Shown: in pieces, positions 39,106-48,291 of the stretch
Layout: each line of letters begins with the position of its first letter
How positions within the stretch are numbered: position 1 is the first letter of the stretch
Source: Geobacteraceae bacterium
GTDB taxonomy: Bacteria > Desulfobacterota > Desulfuromonadia > Geobacterales > Pseudopelobacteraceae
Length of the DNA: 64,000 nt
Direction of reading: 5' to 3'
Assembly (NCBI GenBank): GCA_027404165.1
Contig: DAHZCG010000002.1
Coordinates: 1-64,000 of the forward strand
Made by a program: the position numbers and the translations under genes
Notes under the pieces: generated by a model
The model's input: only the letters and a program-made list of their open reading frames with translations
Database searches by the model: none
What the model was told of the DNA's origin: nothing

Positions 39106-41724
39106 ATGCCAACCACGGTAACATCACATACGCCAGGCACGCCTATTGTCCGGTACTGCATAGCAATGGCAATGGCCCTCATCACTATAGCCGCTGCCGG
39201 TTACGGCTACATCCGTCAGCAGAATCTGTTCGAAATCAATGACGCCCGACATGATATGGAAACCATCGCCGACCTCAAGGCAACCCAGCTGGTGCAATGG
39301 CGAAAGGAGCGATTACAGGAGGCACGCTCGGTCTATGCCAATGCCATGGTATCCCACAGGGTCAAGGACTACCTGAACGGCATTGACAAAAACCGGGCAT
39401 TGCGAGAAATCCATAACTGGATGGACAGCCTGTACAACCAGGCCGGCTACAACAGCATGCTACTGTTCCTTCCGGACGGTAAAATCGTTACCTCGATTTC
39501 TGAATTGGGAAACCGTCAGCAGCCACAGTACAAGTCATTGATCAACGAGACCATCCGGAAACGGGACGTCATCTTTTCAGACTTTTATCGGGACAACAAT
39601 AGCGGCACCTGCCACATCAACCTCTCCATCCCCATCATGTACCAGAGCGGTACCCATGCGGACTGCATTGCGGTCTTGGTCATCGACATCAATCCCTTCC
39701 GTGACCTCTACCCAAACATTCGCCACTGGCCAACGCCGAGCCGTACGGCCGAAGCGCTGCTGGTAGAACGGGACGGCAACAAGGTTCGTTTTCTCAGCCA
39801 ACTGCGCTACCAGGCCGCCCCGGTACTGACCTTCACACGGCCGCTTCTGGACAGAAACATGCCTGCCGTCCGGGCCGCCCTCGGCCAGGAAGGCGTAATC
39901 GATGGTCTTGATTATCGGGGGGTTCAGGTAGTCGCAGCGATTCGCAATGTAGCGGACTCTCCCTGGACAATTATCACCAAGATCGATACGGAGGAAATCC
40001 TGGAGCCGGTTGCAGAGCGCACATACCATGTCGTAGCAATCTGCCTGTCGACGATCATGGCGATAGGACTGGCGATCGGCCTGGGATGGTCACGAAAAAA
40101 AGCCACGTACCTCAACCGGCAATATGAAGCCGAGTTGAAGCACACCGAGGAGCTCAGAAGCGCCGAACGGGCATTAAAGGAAGCCCACGACAATCTTGAA
40201 CAGCGGGTCGTCGAACGGACCGAAGAAATCCAGAAGAGCCATACCCTATTGAAAGGTCTTTCCCAGCAGATTCCCGGAGTCATGTACCAGTTCCGGATGT
40301 CACCGGATGGAAGCTACAGCATTCCTTACGCAAGTGACGCATCCCATGACATATTCGAATTGAACCCGGCAGACGTCTGTGAAAACGCGGCGCCACTCTT
40401 CGAACGCATCCATCCAAATCATATAGAAAACGTAGTCACAGCGCTCCAGGAGTCGGCCCGCCTCCTGACCCCCTTACGATCCGAGTTCCAGATTTTTCAC
40501 TCCGAGAAGGGGCTTCGCTGGATCAGTGCGGAATCAAATCCGGTCCTCATGGAAGACGGCACTATTATCTGGCACGGTTTCGCCTCTGACATCACTGAAC
40601 GCAAACTCGCTGAAAACGAGTTACTTGAAAAACGTTATCAACTTGATGAGGCGCAGCGCCAGGCAAACATCGGCAACTGGAACTGGATGATCGGAAACGA
40701 CAGCATTACCTGGTCGGAGCAACTCTACACCATCACCGGCAGGGACCCGAAACTACCCTGTATCACGTACAACGATCAGTCTCACATGTACACCCCTGAA
40801 AGCTGGACACGTCTGGATAATGCCGTGAAACGGGCGTTGGAAACCGGGGAGCCCTACGAGTTCGAGCTGGAGCTTATCCGCGCTGACAAGGCACACCGAT
40901 CCTGCATTGCCAGGGGCGAAGTCGTTCACGATCAATTCGGGACAGTAACCGGGTTACGCGGAACGCTGCAGGATGTCACGGAAAGGATTCTGCTTGAGCG
41001 GCAACTGTATCAGGCTAAAAGACTGGAGTCCATCGGTCAGCTTGCCGCAGGGGTGGCCCACGAAGTCAGAAATCCATTGAATGCGATACTATCTATCACG
41101 GAAGCTCTCTTCCGGGAAACGGAGATTGAAGGAAACCCTGAGTACGAGCCGTACATCCAACATATCCGGACCCAGGTTTCCAGACTGGCCAATCTCATGA
41201 ACGACCTTCTCGAACTGGGAAAACCGATCCCCCCCGTGTGCCTGTTGCCCGTTCAACTGTACAACCTCTGCCGGGAGACCATCAAGCTGTGGGACAACTC
41301 GGGCTCAGCAGATAAGATTCCCGTGCTGTTGACAGCAGATCCAGACCATTCTGATCTATACGTTATTGCCGACAGCATCAAACTGCAACAGACCGTATTC
41401 AACCTTCTGGAAAATGCCGCCCAGAACAGTCCCAAGGATGCGAGCATCGAGCTGACCATCTCGCTACCCGTTATCAGCGACACCTCCAACCCGTTTGCTA
41501 CCATCCTGATCACCGATGCCGGCACAGGCATTCCGGAAAGCAACCTCAACCGGGTCTTTGACCCGTTTTTTACCGGCCGCAAAGACGGGACCGGCCTGGG
41601 ACTCGCGCTGGTAAAACACCTGATCGATAATATGGGCGGCAGCGTGCGGCTCTACAACAACTCCCCACCGCCAGGATGTACGGCAGAACTGCACATTCCA
41701 CGTGTCAGAAAGGAGCAGGCTTGA
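39106..41724 (+). CDS. Membrane sensor histidine kinase with Cache-like and PAS domains
   Basis: An 872-residue hybrid-free sensor kinase. One transmembrane helix near residues 17-37, a periplasmic Cache-like sensor up to about 305 (with SILINETI-like ligand region and SPWTIITKIDTEEIL at its end), a second helix about 307-327, a coiled linker, two PAS domains (about 380-500 and 510-635), then HisKA with the phospho-acceptor His in AAGVAHEVRNPLNAIL (about 652) and a HATPase domain (LLENAAQNSPKD, then DAGTGIPESNLNRVFDPFF and GTGLGLALVKHLI). The start is uncertain: 39106 fits the first helix but has no clear ribosome site, and the frame is open to 38938. The last codons overlap the regulator gene downstream. 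Confidence 0.85.
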   Translation: MPTTVTSHTPGTPIVRYCIAMAMALITIAAAGYGYIRQQNLFEINDARHDMETIADLKATQLVQWRKERLQEARSVYANAMVSHRVKDYLNGIDKNRALREIHNWMDSLYNQAGYNSMLLFLPDGKIVTSISELGNRQQPQYKSLINETIRKRDVIFSDFYRDNNSGTCHINLSIPIMYQSGTHADCIAVLVIDINPFRDLYPNIRHWPTPSRTAEALLVERDGNKVRFLSQLRYQAAPVLTFTRPLLDRNMPAVRAALGQEGVIDGLDYRGVQVVAAIRNVADSPWTIITKIDTEEILEPVAERTYHVVAICLSTIMAIGLAIGLGWSRKKATYLNRQYEAELKHTEELRSAERALKEAHDNLEQRVVERTEEIQKSHTLLKGLSQQIPGVMYQFRMSPDGSYSIPYASDASHDIFELNPADVCENAAPLFERIHPNHIENVVTALQESARLLTPLRSEFQIFHSEKGLRWISAESNPVLMEDGTIIWHGFASDITERKLAENELLEKRYQLDEAQRQANIGNWNWMIGNDSITWSEQLYTITGRDPKLPCITYNDQSHMYTPESWTRLDNAVKRALETGEPYEFELELIRADKAHRSCIARGEVVHDQFGTVTGLRGTLQDVTERILLERQLYQAKRLESIGQLAAGVAHEVRNPLNAILSITEALFRETEIEGNPEYEPYIQHIRTQVSRLANLMNDLLELGKPIPPVCLLPVQLYNLCRETIKLWDNSGSADKIPVLLTADPDHSDLYVIADSIKLQQTVFNLLENAAQNSPKDASIELTISLPVISDTSNPFATILITDAGTGIPESNLNRVFDPFFTGRKDGTGLGLALVKHLIDNMGGSVRLYNNSPPPGCTAELHIPRVRKEQA

Positions 41725-43046
41725 AACCGAAGATACTGTTGATCGAGGACAATGAAGCTACGCGCTTCGGTTTTGTCAGATATTTTTCCAAGGAAGGCTA
41801 TGCCGTAGCCGAAGCTTCCGACCTGGCAAAAGCCAAGAAGTGCCTTGATGGTGATAATTTCGACGCCATCATACTGGACATAAACCTGCCCGACGGCAAC
41901 GGGATCGATTTCATTGAGGCGGTTCGGACAGCCGATCAGAATATTCCCATCATCGTCATTACCGGTTCAGGGAACATCCAGATCGCCGTAGAAGCAATGC
42001 AGAGCGGTGCTGATAATTTTCTCACCAAGCCGATTGACAATGCCGCTCTGTCGGTGTTTTTACGTAAATACCTGGAAATAGGCGCAATGAAACGGCATAT
42101 CTCTGCCCAAAAACGCCTGAAAACCAGTGAAGGCATTTATTTCGGTGACTCTCCCGCCATGCAGCAGGCCCTTGACCTTGCCAGGATTGCAGCTACCAGC
42201 GATAGCCCGGTGCTGATTACCGGCGAAACCGGCACCGGCAAAGGCATGCTCTCCAAATGGATTCACCGCAACAGTCAACGGGCCAGCAATGAATTCGTCG
42301 AGATCAACTGTTCCGGCCTGCGCGGCGAGTTACTGGCCCGGGAAATCTTTGGGAATGCACGCGGAGCCTTTACCTCTGCCGATCAGGATCGCAAAGGCTT
42401 GCTGGATATTGCCGACCGTGGCACGCTGCTGCTCGATGAAATCGGCGACATGGCTCTGGAGGTACAGGCCCAGTTTCTTAAGGTCTTGGAAGACAAGAAA
42501 TATCGCCGCCTTGGAGATGTAAAGCTTTTCAAGAGTGATTTCCGCCTGCTCTGCGCCACGAACCGGGACATCCATGACCTCGTCCGGCAAGGACTCTTCC
42601 GGCAGGATTTGCTCTACCGCATCAACCTGGTGGAGATCCACATCCCCCCCCTCAGGGAACGACGTGACGAACTGCCTGCCATTATCTCCTACATCCTGCA
42701 CGAACTGGGATCATCCGAATCGGTGATCTCGGATGAGGTAATGAAAATTTTGCATACATATTCCTGGCCCGGCAACATACGGGAACTCAAGAATGTACTG
42801 GAGCGGGCGCTGCTGCTGACTCCCCGTGGCGAGATACTGCGCCAGGTCCTCTTTGACGGTTTGTTAAGCAGCCGTAAAACGCTGCCTGTCATAGGTTCGA
42901 ACACCGTACAGGAAGTTGAGGAGCACCATATTCTGGCCGTCCTTGATCAGATGGACGGAGACATCGAGAAAACAGCTAAAAGTCTCAATATATCCCGCGC
43001 CACACTTTACCGCAGGCTGAAAAAGGCTAAATCATCAAATCCCTGA
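41721..43046 (+). CDS. NtrC-type response regulator with GAFTSA variant
   Basis: A 441-residue regulator that starts at a TTG overlapping the kinase stop (TTGA), with AAAGGAG eight bases before. The receiver has Asp53 (IILDINLPDG). The AAA+ domain keeps Walker A GETGTGKGMLSK and Walker B GTLLLDEIGDM, but the sigma-54 contact loop reads GAFTSA in place of GAFTGA. A Fis-type helix-turn-helix closes the protein (AKSLNISRATLYRRLKKA). Its cognate kinase is the gene directly upstream. The loop change raises doubt over whether it activates sigma-54 in the standard way. Confidence 0.9.
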   Translation: MKPKILLIEDNEATRFGFVRYFSKEGYAVAEASDLAKAKKCLDGDNFDAIILDINLPDGNGIDFIEAVRTADQNIPIIVITGSGNIQIAVEAMQSGADNFLTKPIDNAALSVFLRKYLEIGAMKRHISAQKRLKTSEGIYFGDSPAMQQALDLARIAATSDSPVLITGETGTGKGMLSKWIHRNSQRASNEFVEINCSGLRGELLAREIFGNARGAFTSADQDRKGLLDIADRGTLLLDEIGDMALEVQAQFLKVLEDKKYRRLGDVKLFKSDFRLLCATNRDIHDLVRQGLFRQDLLYRINLVEIHIPPLRERRDELPAIISYILHELGSSESVISDEVMKILHTYSWPGNIRELKNVLERALLLTPRGEILRQVLFDGLLSSRKTLPVIGSNTVQEVEEHHILAVLDQMDGDIEKTAKSLNISRATLYRRLKKAKSSNP

Positions 43047-43236
43047 GCCGGGGTTCAATCCGGCTTCTGTCGAACAGTATGGCTATCGGCTCCGGATATG
43101 CCACCCCGGATACCTTTGCCGTTCGGCTAACAATTCCCATCACCAGGGTCCGCAGAGGACTGGCACCTCCAGGTCGCACATCAGCTACCATGGCTGATTC
43201 GGTGGCGCTCGCGTCACGCGCCCTGCCGGGCGCACA

Positions 43237-43271
43237 CAAAAAAACCGCCAGATTGATCAGGCGGTCTTTTT
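43237..43271. terminator. Bidirectional terminator between the regulator and gspE-like genes
   Basis: ACCGCC (43244-43249) pairs with GGCGGT (43260-43265), flanked by seven A on the left and five T on the right, so it works in both directions between two convergent genes. The 190 bases before it (43047-43236) hold no gene that I can support. Confidence 0.8.
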
Positions 43272-43297
43272 GTTCACAGCTTCAAGAGGTGGCGGCA

Positions 43298-45091
43298 TCA
43301 GCCTGTCATCGAGATAACCTCTTCATAGGTCGTCGCCCCTTCCAGCATCTTACGGATAGCTACCTGGCGCAGGCTGATCAACCCGCCCTCCTGGGCTGCT
43401 GAGACGAGATCGGCCAATTCAACGTGTCCTGTGACCAGAGACTTGACACGTTCATTCATATCTAACACCTCAAAGATGCCGGTGCGCCCCTTGTAGCCGG
43501 TCCCACGGCACTCCTTACACCCCTGCCCTTCCCAGACCACGTGAGATTTTTTCCCTAGTTGAAGGTAATCGAGTTCATCGCCCGTTAACTCGCGCACCTG
43601 CTTGCAGTGTGGACAGATCTTTCGTACCAGTCGCTGCGCAATGATGCCGATCACCGTAGCCGAGATCAGGAACGGCTGCACCCCGAGGTCAAGCAATCGC
43701 ACAATGGCGGAAGCAGAATCATTGGTGTGCAGGGTGGAAAGCACCAGATGCCCGGTCAGAGCAGCCTGGACAGCGTTCTCTGCCGTTTCCTTGTCGCGAA
43801 TCTCCCCGATCATGATGATATCCGGATCCTGGCGCAGGATATTGCGAAGGATGGAATCAAATCCGACGCCGATGTTCTGCTGGACTCCGATCTGGTTAAA
43901 TTCTTCCATCACCATCTCGATCGGGTCCTCGACCGTGATAATGTTGACCTCCGGCGAAGAAAGCGAACGCAGGGTCGAATACAAGGTCGTGGTCTTTCCG
44001 GAACCGGTAGGACCGGTCACCAGGATAATGCCATTGGGTCGTCGGATAAAGGAGTTGTACAGCGACATCTCCCGTGCATAAAATCCCATGCTATCAAGAT
44101 CCTGCAACAGGATATCGGGGTCAAATATCCTGATGACGACCTTTTCACCGAACGCCACTGGTACGGTCGAAACCCGCAGCTCTATGTCCTTGTTATTGAA
44201 ATGGGTCTTGATGCGGCCATCCTGAGGTCGGCGTTTCTCGGCCAGATCCATGCGGGATAGCAACTTGATGCGAGACACGATGGGAGGATGAAGGAGCTTG
44301 GGAATAACATGGATGTTATGCATGACGCCGTCAATACGGAATCGGATCAGCCCTTTTTCACGCTTGGGTTCTATATGGATATCACTGGCATGCTGTTCAA
44401 ACGCATAGTGCAGCAAAAAATCGACCGCAGAAACGACATGCTTGTCATTCCCCTCGATCTCCTGCTGACCTTTCATCTTGAAGAACTGTTCCAGATTACC
44501 CAGGTCAACGGTCGAAGACGATTCCGCCTCGGCAGCCATCACCGAAGCGCGAAAGCCATAAAACTCCCGCAATATCTTGAGTATGTCGCTCTTGGAGCTG
44601 AGCACACGCCTGATTTCAAGCTGGCGGGCGCTGGCGAGTTCGTTGATGATGGCATCGTTGAACGGATCTGCTACGGCCACCGTGATGATACCTCCGCTCT
44701 CGGCCACTGCAACGATCAGATTCTTGAGGGCAAACGGGCGGGGGATATAGGAGGTAACGACATCAAGGTCAAGTTTGAGAGGATCGATCTTGAGGTAGGG
44801 CAGACCTACCGCCGAGGATACGGCCTCGGTCACCATGTCCTCGGTCAGGATTTTTCCCGACGTGCCTGGCAGTTCGAAATTGAAGGCAGCAATGACTTCG
44901 GCCGGGAATATGATGTCAGCCGTGCCGGATTGAACCCTGCGGGAACCGCCCGACTGATGCAGCGCATAGAGACGTGTTTCCTGGGCCTTGCCACGGGCCG
45001 CAATCTCGGTACATTGTTCGGCAGAGATCAGACCCTGCTTCTTGAGTAGATGGGCGCAGTTCTCGAAGGTTAGTTTTTTCGTAGCGGACAT
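43298..45091 (-). CDS. GspE/PilB family secretion or pilus assembly ATPase
   Basis: A 597-residue ATPase of the type II secretion/type IV pilus extension class. The N-terminal GspE domain (to about residue 180) precedes the ATPase core with Walker [18 protein letters not shown], the Asp box DPIEMVMEEFNQIGVQ, Walker B DPDIIMIGEIRD and the His box GHLVLSTLHTNDS. A tetra-Cys zinc site (ICPHC and GCKECRG) is present, as in GspE and PilB. The gene starts one base after a small membrane-protein gene, with which it is coupled. No secretin, pilin or platform gene is near, so its machine is not identified. Confidence 0.85.
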   Translation of the reverse strand: MSATKKLTFENCAHLLKKQGLISAEQCTEIAARGKAQETRLYALHQSGGSRRVQSGTADIIFPAEVIAAFNFELPGTSGKILTEDMVTEAVSSAVGLPYLKIDPLKLDLDVVTSYIPRPFALKNLIVAVAESGGIITVAVADPFNDAIINELASARQLEIRRVLSSKSDILKILREFYGFRASVMAAEAESSSTVDLGNLEQFFKMKGQQEIEGNDKHVVSAVDFLLHYAFEQHASDIHIEPKREKGLIRFRIDGVMHNIHVIPKLLHPPIVSRIKLLSRMDLAEKRRPQDGRIKTHFNNKDIELRVSTVPVAFGEKVVIRIFDPDILLQDLDSMGFYAREMSLYNSFIRRPNGIILVTGPTGSGKTTTLYSTLRSLSSPEVNIITVEDPIEMVMEEFNQIGVQQNIGVGFDSILRNILRQDPDIIMIGEIRDKETAENAVQAALTGHLVLSTLHTNDSASAIVRLLDLGVQPFLISATVIGIIAQRLVRKICPHCKQVRELTGDELDYLQLGKKSHVVWEGQGCKECRGTGYKGRTGIFEVLDMNERVKSLVTGHVELADLVSAAQEGGLISLRQVAIRKMLEGATTYEEVISMTG

Positions 45092-45092
45092 A

Positions 45093-45500
45093 TCACCTGG
45101 AGTTGGTCAACTTGTTCTTTTTTTGTGCTTCCAGTTTCTGGGCCTCTATCCGCTTGGCCACCTCTTCCACCACCTGTTCGGCGCTATAACTCGGGACAGG
45201 TGGAAGCTGGGCAAAGGTAGCCGCTTCGGGCTGGACACGCTGTGCAGCAGGTCTACGGCGAGGTGGCGCATCCTGATAAAGCGTCATGGTGGAGATAAAA
45301 TTACGGAACAGTCGGAAGGCCATATAGGCTGAGAACAACAGCGGAACCAGGTCATCCATCCAGTATTCAAAACTGCGCTGATTGAGCATGGTACCGCCTG
45401 CCAGACCAGCCAAAGCGATCAGCAATCCAAAGGCGTTGCCGATGACGCGATACTCGATGTCATCCGGAATTTTTAGAGTTTTAACCGATCCGCTGGCCAT
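45093..45500 (-). CDS. Small membrane protein coupled to the GspE-like ATPase
   Basis: A 135-residue protein with two hydrophobic segments (about residues 22-40 and 50-66: NAFGLLIALAGLAGGTML and LVPLLFSAYMAFRLF) and a charged, Pro-rich, coiled C-terminal tail (VEEVAKRIEAQKLEAQKKNK). The ATG at 45500 follows GGGGAGCGAGG. Its stop is one base before the ATPase start. I do not recognise the family; it could anchor the ATPase at the membrane, which is inference from the coupling only. Confidence 0.7.
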   Translation of the reverse strand: MASGSVKTLKIPDDIEYRVIGNAFGLLIALAGLAGGTMLNQRSFEYWMDDLVPLLFSAYMAFRLFRNFISTMTLYQDAPPRRRPAAQRVQPEAATFAQLPPVPSYSAEQVVEEVAKRIEAQKLEAQKKNKLTNSR

Positions 45501-45569
45501 ACCTCGCTCCCCACAACGGTTCCTAGCCGCTATTACCCGCACATATGTTCTTTATCGGCTCGCACGCCG

Positions 45570-45749
45570 CTAAATTGAGATTTTTTGACAGGTAGCGTGC
45601 CGTATGCCTGCCATAAAGAGAATCAGGCTAGATCCCGCCATCAGCACATGAGGTGGCTGTAACCCGCCGATCGGCAGATTAACGTTCCTTTTGCGCAGTA
45701 CAGCGACCACCTCGCCCAGACCGGCAATCGCACCCGCCAACGTAACCAA
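45570..45749 (-). CDS. Possible small two-helix membrane protein or gene remnant
   Basis: A 60-codon frame with a TTG start reading LVTLAGAIAGLGEVVAVLRK, then a Gly/Pro hinge (NVNLPIGGLQPP), a second hydrophobic stretch (HVLMAGSSLILFMAGI) and a stop at 45570. The hydrophobic pattern and the length of each stretch fit a helical hairpin. A stop codon lies just upstream (TAA, four codons before) and there is no clear ribosome site, so it may be the tail of a decayed gene. Apart from it, 45543-45837 shows nothing. Confidence 0.35.
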   Translation of the reverse strand: MVTLAGAIAGLGEVVAVLRKRNVNLPIGGLQPPHVLMAGSSLILFMAGIRHATCQKISI

Positions 45750-45837
45750 CAGTCCGCTTTACGGGACAGAATATTTGTTGACAGGCCTCAACCATATAGC
45801 ACATACGAGGGGTGATGTTAAAGCTATTACAGAAGAA

Positions 45838-45867
45838 AGGCCCATTCTCACTCGTGGGAATGGGCCT
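45838..45867 (-). terminator. Terminator hairpin after the rubrerythrin-like gene
   Basis: AGGCCCATTC (45838-45847) pairs with GAATGGGCCT (45858-45867). On the minus strand it is followed by TTTCTTCT. It lies 31 bases after the stop of the ferritin-like gene. Confidence 0.7.
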
Positions 45868-45897
45868 GATCAGTGGCAGTAGGCGCGGCTGAGGTAA

Positions 45898-46389
45898 CTA
45901 TTCTCTTACAAAAATATCCATGTCCGTCTCATCCACCATCCCCATGATACGTGAGTATTCGGCCGCAATCAGCAGATAGTGGTTGTGCGTCTCATGGGCA
46001 TTCCACTCGTACACCGTACGCACGTCTTCATCGGCAACCTTCGCCGCGGACTCGCGCAGAGCAATCTCCAGGTTCTGTTCTTTCTCCATGGCCAGTTCCA
46101 AGGCCTTTTGTTCACTGAAATCAGCAGCGATAATTTTACTCAGGGAGCTGATCCAGCTGGACTCGTTGTCGGCCGGTATATCCAAAAAACCCTCCAACGA
46201 CGGGATATCTGTCCCACGATACACCCTGTAAAAATGTCCGGCATGCTCCCGTTCTTCACGCGCCAGTGTCTCGAAGATTCGCCGGGCGTCAGGGTCTTTC
46301 ATCCGTTGAGATCCCAATTGATAGAAATTCATGGCGTTTTTCTCAGTTTGCATGGAGCGCTTGATGGCTTCCTGGACGTCGATACCCAT
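45898..46389 (-). CDS. Rubrerythrin/ferritin-like protein
   Basis: A 163-residue four-helix protein of the ferritin superfamily without a rubredoxin tail. Ligand-type residues occur in helix 1 (QTEKNAMNFYQLG), helix 2 (AREEREHAGHFYRV), helix 3 (LELAMEKEQNLEIAL) and helix 4 (NAHETHNHYLLIAAEY). A role in peroxide or iron handling is likely but unproven. The start at 46389 is preferred since AAAGGGG lies six bases ahead; the ATG at 46395 touches that site. A strong promoter lies 60-90 bases upstream and a terminator follows, so it is a single-gene unit. Confidence 0.8.
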   Translation of the reverse strand: MGIDVQEAIKRSMQTEKNAMNFYQLGSQRMKDPDARRIFETLAREEREHAGHFYRVYRGTDIPSLEGFLDIPADNESSWISSLSKIIAADFSEQKALELAMEKEQNLEIALRESAAKVADEDVRTVYEWNAHETHNHYLLIAAEYSRIMGMVDETDMDIFVRE

Positions 46390-46448
46390 AGTCATCCCCT
46401 TTCATACACTGTCATTTATTCATCACTCTTTATGCAACGCACAGTCAA

Positions 46449-46476
46449 ATAATACCTTATTAGTCCTTTTTGTCAA
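46449..46476 (-). promoter_or_regulatory. Strong sigma-70 promoter of the rubrerythrin-like gene
   Basis: On the minus strand a perfect TTGACA (46476-46471) and TATTAT (46454-46449; five of six) are 16 bases apart, upstream of the start at 46389. Confidence 0.72.
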
Positions 46477-46506
46477 GCAAATGCGGTTACCCGTTCGCCA
46501 AAGCGA

Positions 46507-46536
46507 TTGACAGTTCCGGCTGTGGGCGTGTAAAAA
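46507..46536 (+). promoter_or_regulatory. Candidate promoter of ettA
   Basis: TTGACA at 46507-46512 and TAAAAA at 46531-46536 (18-base spacer) precede the ettA start by about 30 bases. Confidence 0.45.
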
Positions 46537-46566
46537 TGAAGGCATCTTATTGCAGGAGGTTTCGGC

Positions 46567-48246
46567 GTGGCAATTGAACCCAACAAGATCATCTATTCCA
46601 TGATGCGGGTCAGCAAATTTTACGACAAAAAACCGGTTATCAAGGACATATCTCTTTCCTATTTTTATGGCGCCAAGATCGGGGTACTGGGCCTGAACGG
46701 CTCTGGCAAGTCATCGCTGCTCAGGATCATGGCCGGTGTGGACAAGGATTTTAACGGCCAGGCCGTACTCTCCCAGGGCTACACGGTTGGCTATCTGGAG
46801 CAGGAGCCGCAACTGACCGAGAACAAAACCGTTCGTCAGATCGTGGAGGAAGGTGTTCAGGAGACTGTCGACCTACTGGCCGAGTTTAACGCCATCACCG
46901 ATAAATTCTCCGAGCCGGATGCCGATTTTGAGAAACTGTGCGAGCGTCAGGCAACACTGCAGGAAAAACTCGACCATCTGGACGCCTGGGATCTCGACAG
47001 CCGTCTGGAGATGGCTATGGATGCCCTGCGATGCCCCCCCGGCGATTCGTTGGTGCAGGTTCTGTCCGGCGGTGAAAAACGCCGGGTGGCGCTCTGCCGC
47101 CTGCTGCTGAAGAAACCGGACATCCTGCTTTTGGACGAACCGACCAACCATCTGGATGCAGAATCGGTAGCCTGGCTGGAACACCACCTGCACGCTTACC
47201 CCGGTACGGTCATCGCCGTGACTCATGACCGCTACTTCCTGGACAACGTGGCCGGCTGGATCCTGGAACTGGACCGGGGTGAAGGCATACCCTGGAAAGG
47301 CAATTATTCATCCTGGCTGGAACAGAAACAGGGGCGCTTGGCAGTGGAGGAAAAGACTGCCAGCGAGCGCCAGAAAACCCTGCAGCGCGAACTGGAGTGG
47401 ATCAGGATGTCACCCAAGGGGCGCCACGCCAAGGGCAAGGCCCGTATCAGTTCCTACGAACAGCTGCTGACCCAGGAGAGTGAGAAACATGCCAAAGATC
47501 TGGAGATCTACATTCCGCCCGGACCACGCCTGGGCGACATCGTGGTCGAGTTCAGCGATGTCTCCAAGGCCTACGGTGACCGGTTGCTGTACGAAGGTCT
47601 GACCTTCAACCTGCCGCCCGGTGGAATCGTTGGGGTGATCGGTGCCAACGGCGCCGGCAAGACCACCCTCTTCCGTCTGATTACCGCACAGGAACAACCG
47701 GATACCGGTGCCATCCGTATCGGGGAGACGGTCAAGCTGGGCTATATGGACCAATCCCGCGATGCGCTCAAACAGGAACAGACCATCTGGGAGGCTATTT
47801 CCGGTGGTGATGAGCAGATCCAGCTCGGCAAGATCGCTGTCAACTCGCGGGCCTATGTATCCCGTTTCAACTTCTCAGGTTCGGATCAACAGAAGAAAAT
47901 CGGCATGCTTTCGGGGGGCGAGCGCAACCGGGTTCATCTGGCCAGGATGCTGAAAGATGGGGCCAACGTGCTGCTGCTGGATGAGCCCACCAATGACCTG
48001 GATGTAAACACCATGCGGGCTCTGGAAGAAGCACTGGAAAACTTCGCCGGCTGTGCCGTGGTCATCAGCCACGACCGCTGGTTCCTGGATCGCATTGCCA
48101 CCCACATCCTGGCATTCGAAGGGGATTCCAGCGTGGTTTATTTTGACGGCAACTATTCGGAGTATGAGGATGACCGCAAGCGACGCCTGGGAGCAGCGGC
48201 CGAACAGCCCCATCGCCTCAAATACCGGCAGCTGACACGGGCATAG
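46567..48246 (+). CDS. ettA: Energy-dependent translational throttle protein EttA (ABC-F)
   Basis: A soluble ABC-F ATPase that binds the ribosomal E site and gates elongation according to the ATP/ADP ratio. The 559 residues align with E. coli EttA almost throughout: Walker [20 protein letters not shown], the first signature [35 protein letters not shown], the linker with [11 protein letters not shown], the second Walker [21 protein letters not shown] and signature [15 protein letters not shown]. It begins with GTG-preceded GCAGGAGG and a GTG start. It is probably transcribed alone from its own promoter. Confidence 0.95.
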   Translation: MAIEPNKIIYSMMRVSKFYDKKPVIKDISLSYFYGAKIGVLGLNGSGKSSLLRIMAGVDKDFNGQAVLSQGYTVGYLEQEPQLTENKTVRQIVEEGVQETVDLLAEFNAITDKFSEPDADFEKLCERQATLQEKLDHLDAWDLDSRLEMAMDALRCPPGDSLVQVLSGGEKRRVALCRLLLKKPDILLLDEPTNHLDAESVAWLEHHLHAYPGTVIAVTHDRYFLDNVAGWILELDRGEGIPWKGNYSSWLEQKQGRLAVEEKTASERQKTLQRELEWIRMSPKGRHAKGKARISSYEQLLTQESEKHAKDLEIYIPPGPRLGDIVVEFSDVSKAYGDRLLYEGLTFNLPPGGIVGVIGANGAGKTTLFRLITAQEQPDTGAIRIGETVKLGYMDQSRDALKQEQTIWEAISGGDEQIQLGKIAVNSRAYVSRFNFSGSDQQKKIGMLSGGERNRVHLARMLKDGANVLLLDEPTNDLDVNTMRALEEALENFAGCAVVISHDRWFLDRIATHILAFEGDSSVVYFDGNYSEYEDDRKRRLGAAAEQPHRLKYRQLTRA

Positions 48247-48291
48247 ATCATCTCACAGTCATCACACCCTGCAATGAAAGGATAACTTCAC

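Noticed and set aside
43047..43236. Open frames on both strands between the response regulator and the terminator
   Set aside because: No ribosome sites, no recognisable domains, and the frames run across the terminator.
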